Source: Arcobacter iocasae (GTDB lineage: Bacteria > Campylobacterota > Campylobacteria > Campylobacterales > Arcobacteraceae). Taken from it: a stretch of DNA of 64,000 bases. The stretch spans positions 2,046,001-2,110,000 of the forward strand of contig NZ_CP090177.1 of the NCBI RefSeq assembly GCF_042214795.1. Reading direction: 5' to 3'. The notes under the pieces are model-generated. The model worked only from the letters and a program-made list of their open reading frames with translations. It had not been told where the DNA came from and did not search any database. Position numbers and translations under genes: made by a program. This document shows, in pieces, positions 42,500-49,348 of the stretch. Each line of letters starts with the position of its first letter. Within the stretch, counting starts at the first letter, position 1.

Positions 42500-43453
42500 T
42501 TATGGAATTTCAACTTTTTGAATTACTTTTTGTAAAATATAATCACTAGTAATATCCATAGCTTGTGCTTCATAAGATAAAACAATTCTATGTCTTACTA
42601 TATCTTTAAATACTAAAGCAATATCTATTGGAGTAACATGGTCATTACCTCTTATAAAAGCTTTTGCTTTAGCAGCTTTAAACATATCTATTGTTGCCCT
42701 TGGACTTGCACCAAATTGAATATAATCTTTAATCTCTTGTAAACCATAATTTTCAGGTTCTCTTGTTGCAAAAATAAGATTTACTATATATTTTTCAAGT
42801 TCTTCATCTATATGTACATTCACCACGGCTTTTTTTAATTCAATTAAATCTTCATGAGAAGCTACTTTATTTGGAGTTTCAAAGGAGTTTAAAGTTACAC
42901 TTTTAGCTATTTCATACTCTTGTTCTTTTGAATTATAATTAAGCAAAATCTTAAACATAAATCTATCAAGTTGAGCTTCAGGAAGTTCATAAGCTCCTTG
43001 TGATTCGATTGGATTTTGAGTAGCAAGAACTAAAAATGGAAGTTCCAAAGAGTATGTTTCATCTGCAATTGTCACTTGTTTTTCTTGCATAACTTCTAAT
43101 AGGGCTGATTGCACTTTTGCAGGAGCTCTATTAATCTCATCTGCTAAAAGTAAGTTTGTAAAGATAGGACCTTTTTTTATACTAAACTCAGCTGTTTTCA
43201 TATTAAATATTTGAGCCCCAATAATATCTGATGGTATTAAATCAGGTGTAAATTGAACCCTTTTAAAGTTTAGACTTAAACACTTAGACAAGGCTTTTAC
43301 AGCAGTGGTTTTCGCAAGTCCTGGAACTCCTTCAAGTAAAACATGTCCATCACATAAAAGTGCAATAAGTAAGGCATCTATCATATCTTGTTGCCCAATT
43401 ATTGATTTTGACAACTCACTTCTAATCTCATTTATCTTATTCATATAATCCAT
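42500..43453 (-). CDS. MoxR-family AAA+ ATPase
   Basis: A 317-aa AAA+ ATPase with Walker A GVPGLAKTT (42-50), Walker B LLADEINRAP, sensor 1 ATQNPIESQGAYELPEAQLDRF region and sensor 2 GASPRAT. MoxR proteins act as chaperone-like remodelers with the VWA proteins encoded downstream. It is the first gene of the operon and is divergent from rpsB across 192 bases. What this cluster matures cannot be told from sequence. Confidence 0.93.
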   Translation of the reverse strand: MDYMNKINEIRSELSKSIIGQQDMIDALLIALLCDGHVLLEGVPGLAKTTAVKALSKCLSLNFKRVQFTPDLIPSDIIGAQIFNMKTAEFSIKKGPIFTNLLLADEINRAPAKVQSALLEVMQEKQVTIADETYSLELPFLVLATQNPIESQGAYELPEAQLDRFMFKILLNYNSKEQEYEIAKSVTLNSFETPNKVASHEDLIELKKAVVNVHIDEELEKYIVNLIFATREPENYGLQEIKDYIQFGASPRATIDMFKAAKAKAFIRGNDHVTPIDIALVFKDIVRHRIVLSYEAQAMDITSDYILQKVIQKVEIP

Positions 43454-43526
43454 TTAAAATTTCCTTTTTAAATCATTCGCAGATTTTATCGAAAATGATT
43501 TAATAAAATATTAAAGTTTACTTAGA

Positions 43527-43532
43527 TAAAAT
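43527..43532 (+). promoter_or_regulatory. -10 box for rpsB-tsf
   Basis: TAAAAT in the context TTAGATAAAAT, about 113 bases upstream of rpsB. The predicted start would fall near 43538, giving a leader of about 107 bases. Confidence 0.45.
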
Positions 43533-43535
43533 CAC

Positions 43536-43620
43536 GGTTCTATTTTAAATAGAAACCTCACATGTGTCAATCCTGGTCTGGGTTGTGTGAAAACATTAAG
43601 GGGCACAGAGGCTAAACCCA
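43536..43620 (+). promoter_or_regulatory. Structured rpsB leader, probable ribosomal-protein control element
   Basis: The leader before rpsB has ordered secondary structure. A first hairpin spans 43536-43557 (GGTTC.../...GAAACC). A second spans 43558-43590 with TCACA/TGTGA outside and CAATCC/GGGTTG inside. GGGTT at 43580-43584 can instead pair with AACCC at 43615-43619, so two exclusive folds exist. Known bacterial rpsB leaders allow feedback by protein S2, which is the likely role. The sequence does not match a leader motif I can name. Confidence 0.55.
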
Positions 43621-43645
43621 AATAAAACATAAACAAGGAAAAAAC

Positions 43646-44446
43646 ATGGTTACAATGAAAGACCTATTAGAATGTGGTGTACACTTCGGACACCAAACGA
43701 GAAGATGGAATCCAAAAATGAAAAAATATATTTTTGGTGTAAGAAAAAATATCTATATTATAGATTTACAAAAAACTTTAAGATACTTCAGATATACATA
43801 TACTCTTATTAGAGATGCTGCTGCTGAAGGTCAAACAATGATGTTTGTTGGTACTAAAAAACAAGCTAGTCAAGCGGTTAAAGATGCTGCTATCTCTTGT
43901 GGTATGCCTTATGTTAACCATAGATGGTTAGGTGGGATGTTAACAAACTACGGAACAATTAAAAAATCAATTAGAAAATTAGAAATTATTAAAAAAATGA
44001 GAGAAGAAGGTCAACTAGATCTTTTAACTAAAAAAGAAGCTTTAATGCTTTCAAGAAAAGAAGAAAAATTAGAATTATATCTTGGTGGTATCAAAGATAT
44101 GACTAAATTACCTGATATGATGTTTGTACTTGATGCAGTTAAAGAAAAAATTGCTATTGCAGAAGCTAGAAGATTAGGAATTACAGTTGTTGCTCCTTTA
44201 GATACAAACTGTGACCCAGATGTAGTTGATTGGCCAATTCCAGGAAATGATGATGCGATTAGATCAATTCAATTATTTTGTAACGAAATGGCTGCAGCTA
44301 TGAATGAAGGTAAAGCAGCATATGCAGAAGCAAATGGTGAAGTTGTAGAAGACGCTGAACCTGCATCAAGTGAAGAAGTTGCTGAAGTAGTTGCAGAAGC
44401 AGTTGCTGAAGGTGAAACAGAAGTAGTAGAAACAGAGGAAGTATAA
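43646..44446 (+). CDS. rpsB: 30S ribosomal protein S2
   Basis: Small-subunit protein, 266 aa. Signatures: MKDLLECGVHFGHQTRRWNPKM at the start, FVGTKKQA, VNHRWLGGMLTN and PDVVDWPIPGNDDAIRSI. The C-terminal 40 residues form an acidic Glu/Val/Ala-rich tail that is typical of Campylobacterota S2. The ribosome site is AAGGA. It is followed by tsf with a 1-base gap, the standard rpsB-tsf operon. Confidence 0.98.
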   Translation: MVTMKDLLECGVHFGHQTRRWNPKMKKYIFGVRKNIYIIDLQKTLRYFRYTYTLIRDAAAEGQTMMFVGTKKQASQAVKDAAISCGMPYVNHRWLGGMLTNYGTIKKSIRKLEIIKKMREEGQLDLLTKKEALMLSRKEEKLELYLGGIKDMTKLPDMMFVLDAVKEKIAIAEARRLGITVVAPLDTNCDPDVVDWPIPGNDDAIRSIQLFCNEMAAAMNEGKAAYAEANGEVVEDAEPASSEEVAEVVAEAVAEGETEVVETEEV

Positions 44447-44447
44447 G

Positions 44448-45494
44448 ATGGCTGGCGCAACTCCTAAATTAATTAAAGAATTAAGAGAAAAATCTGGTGC
44501 AGGTATGCTTGATTGTAAAACTGCTTTAAATGAGTGTGATGGTAACTTAGATGAAGCTATGAAATACTTAAGAGAATCTGGTTTAGCAAAAGCTGCTAAA
44601 AAAGCTGGAAATGTAGCAGCAGAAGGATTAATTACTATTTTAGTAAATGATGATTCTACAAAAGCTACTATGGTAGAAATCAATTCTCAAACTGACTTTG
44701 TTGCTAAAAATGATCAATTCATTGCTTTAACAAACGAAGTTACTGCTCATGTACAAGCTGAGGGTTGTTCTGAGAAAGAAGAATTATTAAAAACTACTAT
44801 CAATGGTGTAAACTTTGAAGAGTATTTAAATGGTAAAATTGCAACAATCGGTGAAAACATTGTTACTAGAAAAATGGCAACAATATCTTCTGATAATGGT
44901 GTTGTTAATGGTTATGTTCACTTAGGTAAAGTTGGAGTTATGTTAGCTGCTACTTGTGCTGATAGTGCAAAAGATAAAACTAAAGATATATTAAAAAAAG
45001 TTGCTATGCATGCAGCTTCTATGAAACCAACAGTTATTTCTTATAAAGATTTAGATGCTGATTTTATTGAATCTGAAAACAAAGCAATTATTGCTGATAT
45101 TGAAAAATTAAATGAAGAATTAGTAAGACTTGGAAAACCATTAAAAAATATTCCTGAATTTGTTTCTCAAGTTCAATTAACTGATGAAGCTATTGCAGCT
45201 GCTGAAGCTAAAATGAAAGAAGAATTAATTGCAGAGGGTAAACCTGAAAAAATTATTGGAAACATCGTTAAAGGTAAAATTGCTAGATGGATTGAAGATA
45301 ATACTCAATTAGATAAAACTTATGCTTTATTATCTCAAACTTATGTTATGGATGATTCAATGACAGTTGAGCAAGCTATCAAAGCTTGTGATGAGTCAAT
45401 CGAAATCGTTGAATATGTAAGATTTGAACTTGGTGAAGGTATCGAGAAAAAAGAAGAAGATTTCGCAGCTGAAGTTGCTGCTCAAATGGCTTAA
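44448..45494 (+). CDS. tsf: Elongation factor Ts
   Basis: Nucleotide exchange factor for EF-Tu. The N-terminal UBA-like domain ends with the typical KELREKSGAGMLDCKTAL and the core contains INSQTDFVAKN. At 348 aa it is longer than E. coli EF-Ts (283); an insertion lies in the second half of the protein, as in other Campylobacterota. It is the second gene of the rpsB operon and is followed by a terminator. Confidence 0.97.
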   Translation: MAGATPKLIKELREKSGAGMLDCKTALNECDGNLDEAMKYLRESGLAKAAKKAGNVAAEGLITILVNDDSTKATMVEINSQTDFVAKNDQFIALTNEVTAHVQAEGCSEKEELLKTTINGVNFEEYLNGKIATIGENIVTRKMATISSDNGVVNGYVHLGKVGVMLAATCADSAKDKTKDILKKVAMHAASMKPTVISYKDLDADFIESENKAIIADIEKLNEELVRLGKPLKNIPEFVSQVQLTDEAIAAAEAKMKEELIAEGKPEKIIGNIVKGKIARWIEDNTQLDKTYALLSQTYVMDDSMTVEQAIKACDESIEIVEYVRFELGEGIEKKEEDFAAEVAAQMA

Positions 45495-45516
45495 TAAAAA
45501 TTATTAAGAAATTACT

Positions 45517-45540
45517 AAAAAGAGGTTTCTACCTCTTTTT
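45517..45540 (+). terminator. Terminator of the rpsB-tsf operon
   Basis: AAAAAGAGGT, loop TTCT, ACCTCTTTTT: a 10-bp perfect stem ending in a T tract, 22 bases after the tsf stop. Confidence 0.93.
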
Positions 45541-45558
45541 ATCTAAGACTGGAGAAAA

Positions 45559-46212
45559 ATGAACGACCAGCCTATACTACAAGCAAAAAATATCTCTCAT
45601 AAATTTGATTATGAACTTTTTAATAATATAAATCTCTCATTAAATGAAAAAGAATCAATTGCTATTATTGGAAAAAGTGGAAGTGGAAAATCAACTCTGC
45701 TCAATATTATCTCATCACTTTTAAAGCCATTTCAAGGTGAAGTAATTTTCCAAAATCAAAACATTTATACAATAAAGAATAAAAAGCTTTTAAACATAAG
45801 AAGAGAAGATTTTGGTATAATATTTCAAGCACATTATCTTTTTAGAGGTTTTACTGCAAATGAAAACTTACAAATTGCTCAATTTTTAAGTAATCAAGTT
45901 GTAGATGAAAAACTTTTAGAAAGTTTAGATATAAATCATGTCTTGCATCAAGGTATTGGTGAATTAAGTGGTGGTCAACAGCAAAGATTATCTATTGCTA
46001 GGGTTTTAACAAAAAAACCAAAAATAATTTTTGCTGATGAACCAACAGGAAATTTAGATAAAGATACTGCACATGATGTAATGAATACTTTATTTGAATA
46101 TATAAAGTCTAATAATGCTGGATTAGTTCTTGTAACACATGAAGAAGATATTGCTTTTAAGTGCGACAAGGTTTATAAACTAGTTGATTTGGAACTACAG
46201 GAGATTAAGTGA
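45559..46212 (+). CDS. LolD-like ABC transporter ATP-binding protein
   Basis: A 217-aa ABC ATPase of the LolD/MacB group. Walker A is GKSGSGKST, Q-loop IFQAHYLFRGFTANEN, signature LSGGQQQR, Walker B IIFADEPTGNLD, and switch His in LVTHEED. LolD works with LolC/E to release lipoproteins, but no permease gene lies nearby, so the partner is encoded elsewhere. FtsE is a less likely alternative. It overlaps the next gene by 4 bases. Confidence 0.85.
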   Translation: MNDQPILQAKNISHKFDYELFNNINLSLNEKESIAIIGKSGSGKSTLLNIISSLLKPFQGEVIFQNQNIYTIKNKKLLNIRREDFGIIFQAHYLFRGFTANENLQIAQFLSNQVVDEKLLESLDINHVLHQGIGELSGGQQQRLSIARVLTKKPKIIFADEPTGNLDKDTAHDVMNTLFEYIKSNNAGLVLVTHEEDIAFKCDKVYKLVDLELQEIK

Positions 46213-46997
46213 CTTTATTGTTGATAACAAAAACAAATATGATTGTCAAAATTTTTGATTTGATATGTACAAAACTTGATATAAGACTTTTTGTTCAAGA
46301 GAGTTCAAATGTTAGTAAAAATTATGATTTTGTAATTGTTGATCAAGATTTAATAGATGATAAATTTAATATCATTAAACAATTTACTTCGAAAATTGGT
46401 GCAATCTCAAATGAAGAATTACCCTTTGATAAATCAAGAGATTTTTTAATTTCAAGACCTTTTTTACCACATGATTTATTTTCAATTTTAAATGAACAAA
46501 TTTCAATAATTAATGAAGAAGCTAAAGAAGAAAGAGAAAATAAAAATAAATATTCACATAATGAAGCTGATGATGTTTCTGAATACATAGAGACCTTAGC
46601 AGACGATATTGCATATGATATTGAAGATGAGAGTGATGAGAGTATTATCTCAATTGCAGCGCTTAAATCAGGTGGGATTTTAGATGTTGGTGAACTTGGG
46701 AAAATTAATAGTATTTTAAATGATGATAATTTACAAAAGAGATTTGAAAAAGAGTTCGCAGATGAATCAGAAATGAGTGAAACTGATTGGAAAGATCTTT
46801 CTCAAATTATTGATGATGCCTTAGGTGAAGTAAAAGAGTATGAGTTCGATTTAGATCATAAAGAACCGTATGAATTGATCTTAAGTAAATATAATATAGA
46901 TGAATTAAGACCACTATTGACTAAATGCAATCAATCAATAATAGATAGATTATCTCAAGGTGAGATTGTAGATTTAAAATTATCAATAAGTAAGTAA
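46209..46997 (+). CDS. Acidic conserved hypothetical protein
   Basis: A 262-aa very acidic protein, started at a GTG (46209) that overlaps the ABC gene stop, with AGGAG 6 bases upstream. The first 95 residues (LLLITKTNMIVKIFDLIC...FVIVDQDLID...LISRPFLPHDLF) look like a degenerate receiver-like alpha/beta fold, without the full phospho-acceptor set. The middle is a Glu/Asp-rich helical linker; the end (DELRPLLTKCNQSIIDRLS) is helical. No named function is recognised. The gene order with gmk next suggests a conserved lineage arrangement. Confidence 0.72.
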   Translation: MTLLLITKTNMIVKIFDLICTKLDIRLFVQESSNVSKNYDFVIVDQDLIDDKFNIIKQFTSKIGAISNEELPFDKSRDFLISRPFLPHDLFSILNEQISIINEEAKEERENKNKYSHNEADDVSEYIETLADDIAYDIEDESDESIISIAALKSGGILDVGELGKINSILNDDNLQKRFEKEFADESEMSETDWKDLSQIIDDALGEVKEYEFDLDHKEPYELILSKYNIDELRPLLTKCNQSIIDRLSQGEIVDLKLSISK

Positions 46998-47007
46998 GGG
47001 TAGAGAA

Positions 47008-47625
47008 TTGGTAAATGAAAAAAAAGGTGCGATACTAATCATATCAGGACCTAGTGGTTGTGGAAAATCAACTTTATTAAAAGAAGTATATAAAGATATT
47101 GAAGATTATTATTTTTCAATTTCTTCAACTACAAGAGCTCCAAGAGTTGGAGAAAAAGATGGAGTTGATTACTTTTTTATTAGTAAAGAAGAGTTTTTAA
47201 AAGATATAGAAGCTGGTTATTTCTTAGAATGGGCAGAAGTTCATGGAAATTATTATGGAACATCTTTAAAGCCTATAACCAAAGCTGTTAGTGAAGGAAA
47301 GTTAGCAATCTTTGATATTGATGTTCAAGGTCACGATATAGCTAGAGAAAAACTAAATAATATTATTACTTCTGTTTTTATTACAACACCAAATTTAAGT
47401 GAATTAGAAAAAAGATTAAACAATAGAGCAACAGATAGTAAAGAAATTATTGAAAATAGAATAAAAAATGCAAAAGAAGAGATAAAACATTTTCAAAAGT
47501 ATGATTATTTTATAATAAATGATGATTTAGAAAGTGCTAGTAAAGAACTTGTGAGTATTGCTAATGCGGCTAGGATTAAAAGTAAACTTTTTGATCCTAA
47601 ATTACCTGAGAGTTGGATAGATTAG
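47008..47625 (+). CDS. gmk: Guanylate kinase
   Basis: Phosphorylates GMP to GDP. The 205-aa protein has the P-loop SGPSGCGKST, the GMP-binding segments SSTTRAPRVGEKDGVDYFF and FLEWAEVHGNYYGT, and DIDVQG. The start is a TTG at 47008 (the only in-frame option after an upstream stop), with GGGTAG upstream. It converges on the EAL gene, and the stop codons overlap by 4 bases. Confidence 0.95.
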   Translation: MVNEKKGAILIISGPSGCGKSTLLKEVYKDIEDYYFSISSTTRAPRVGEKDGVDYFFISKEEFLKDIEAGYFLEWAEVHGNYYGTSLKPITKAVSEGKLAIFDIDVQGHDIAREKLNNIITSVFITTPNLSELEKRLNNRATDSKEIIENRIKNAKEEIKHFQKYDYFIINDDLESASKELVSIANAARIKSKLFDPKLPESWID

Positions 47626-49241
47626 ATTTTATCTTTACTTTCAGGTTTTCCAAAGTGATAACCTTGGCAGTAATCAATATTTAACTCTTTGATTTTTTCA
47701 TAAATTTCTTCTGATGATACAAATTCTGCAACAGTTTTAAATCCAAATTTCTTAGAGAAATCAGCAATTGTTTCAACAATAATTTGTTGGTTTTTAGAAG
47801 TATCAATATTTTTTATTAATGAACCATCAATTTTTACAAAATCTATATTTAAATTTGTAAGCATATTAAAGTTAGAATATCCAGCTCCAAAGTCATCAAC
47901 TCCAACACTACAACCTAAAGATTTAACTTTATCAATAAATGTAGTAACTGTAGCAAAGTTATTTATCTCTTCAGATTCTAATATTTCAAATTCTAAAAGA
48001 TGAACGAACTCTTTATTTTCTTCTAGTGTATCATATATTTTTTTAGTTGTTTTTGTATTTGTAATATCATCAAATGAGATATTAACTGCAACTCTTTTAT
48101 TTTGTTCTTTTATTAAACTAATAGCTTCAAGAAGCATAATTTCTATAATATGTGAATATAGTTTTGCTTTTTTTGCTATGTCTAAAAATTTAATAGGTGC
48201 AATTACTTCACCTTGTTCATTTATATATCTAATAAGTGCTTCATATTTGTAAATCTCTTGAGTTTGGGTATTTACAATAGGTTGATAAAAGGCTACAAAT
48301 AAGCCTTCTTTTAGACCTTTTTTTACTTCTTTTACCCACTTGATATTATCTTCAAAAGATTCTTGAATATTAAAAGAATTATCATAAACTAATATTTGTT
48401 CAAATCTTTTTCTAGCATAATTTATAACTCTCTCTGTGTATTTGTAAGCTAGTTTATTATCAGCACAAGCAATACCAATAGTAACATTTAAGTCAATCTC
48501 ATTTTCGTCAATAAAGATTGCATTTTCTTCAATATGATTTGCAAATTTTTCACAAAGGACTTCAAACTCTTTGATATCCATTGCATAATCTTTTGCTACA
48601 ACTGCAAATTTATCAGATTCTATTCTGTAAACTCTATAATCATCAGAAGAGAAGAATTGTTTTATTATCATAGAAAATTGAATTAATAATTTATTTCCAT
48701 TATCTTCACCAAAAAGGTCATTAATAGTTGAAAATTTATCGATATTAATAAGTGCCATTAAATCTTGAGCAGTTAAATCTAAATCTTTTTTTAACTTATT
48801 TCTATTTGGTAATCTTGTTAGTTTATCAACATATAAATCTTTTAACTCATGATAAAGTAATGATTGGCTCATCACTTGTAAAAGTTTTTTCATATCAATT
48901 GGTTTTAATATGTATTTATCAACTCCAATATCAATAGCCTCTAGTAAATATTCTGTATTTGAAAAAGCAGTTGCTACAATAATAGGAATATTTGGATTTA
49001 TTTTTTTTATCTCTTTTATCATGTCTAAGCCATTCATTTGTGGCATATTAACATCTGTGATGATTAAATCGATTTCTTCTTCATGTTTTTTAAAAAGATC
49101 TAAGCCCTCAAGCCCATTTTCTGCTACAAATTGCTTATTTGTAAAGCCTTTTAGTATATTTAGAGTTATGTCTCTTAGAGACTTTTCATCTTCTGCATAT
49201 AAAATTGTAATATTTTTTAAAATCGAAATATTATTAATCAT
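47622..49241 (-). CDS. Response regulator with degenerate GGDEF and intact EAL domain
   Basis: A 539-aa cyclic-di-GMP signalling protein, started at the ATG at 49241 with GGAG upstream; the frame extends to a TTG at 49256. The receiver (about 1-115) has DLIITDVNMPQ and YILKPID. The diguanylate-cyclase-like domain (about 135-280) reads YRIESDKFAV where GGDEF should be, so it is inactive as a cyclase. The EAL domain (about 285-535) keeps YEALIRY, AVNISFDD, EILESEE, DDFGAGYSNF, VKIDGSLI and YCQGYHFGKP. It should therefore hydrolyse c-di-GMP under control of phosphorylation. No kinase gene lies beside it. Confidence 0.9.
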   Translation of the reverse strand: MINNISILKNITILYAEDEKSLRDITLNILKGFTNKQFVAENGLEGLDLFKKHEEEIDLIITDVNMPQMNGLDMIKEIKKINPNIPIIVATAFSNTEYLLEAIDIGVDKYILKPIDMKKLLQVMSQSLLYHELKDLYVDKLTRLPNRNKLKKDLDLTAQDLMALINIDKFSTINDLFGEDNGNKLLIQFSMIIKQFFSSDDYRVYRIESDKFAVVAKDYAMDIKEFEVLCEKFANHIEENAIFIDENEIDLNVTIGIACADNKLAYKYTERVINYARKRFEQILVYDNSFNIQESFEDNIKWVKEVKKGLKEGLFVAFYQPIVNTQTQEIYKYEALIRYINEQGEVIAPIKFLDIAKKAKLYSHIIEIMLLEAISLIKEQNKRVAVNISFDDITNTKTTKKIYDTLEENKEFVHLLEFEILESEEINNFATVTTFIDKVKSLGCSVGVDDFGAGYSNFNMLTNLNIDFVKIDGSLIKNIDTSKNQQIIVETIADFSKKFGFKTVAEFVSSEEIYEKIKELNIDYCQGYHFGKPESKDKI

Positions 49242-49264
49242 TAACCTAAACTCCAAAACTAATA

Positions 49265-49291
49265 AGATATAATATAAATTGAATTATATCT
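49265..49291. promoter_or_regulatory. Palindromic divergent promoter region of the EAL gene and ccoI
   Basis: AGATATAAT (49265-49273) and ATTATATCT (49283-49291) form a 9-bp perfect dyad with a 9-base spacer. Each arm holds a TATAAT box, one per strand, so the two -10 regions face each other and should be mutually exclusive. The dyad may also be an operator. Confidence 0.5.
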
Positions 49292-49348
49292 AAATAGTAG
49301 CATAATTAAATTAAATAAGAAAGTTAAAATTGAATTTTAGGAATATTA

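Noticed and set aside
44269..44683. Minus-strand frames over rpsB and tsf
   Set aside because: They mirror the codon bias of the real genes and show no ribosome site or family features.
47008..47017. ATG just after the gmk TTG as the start
   Set aside because: The ATG is in another frame. The TTG is the only in-frame start after the upstream stop.
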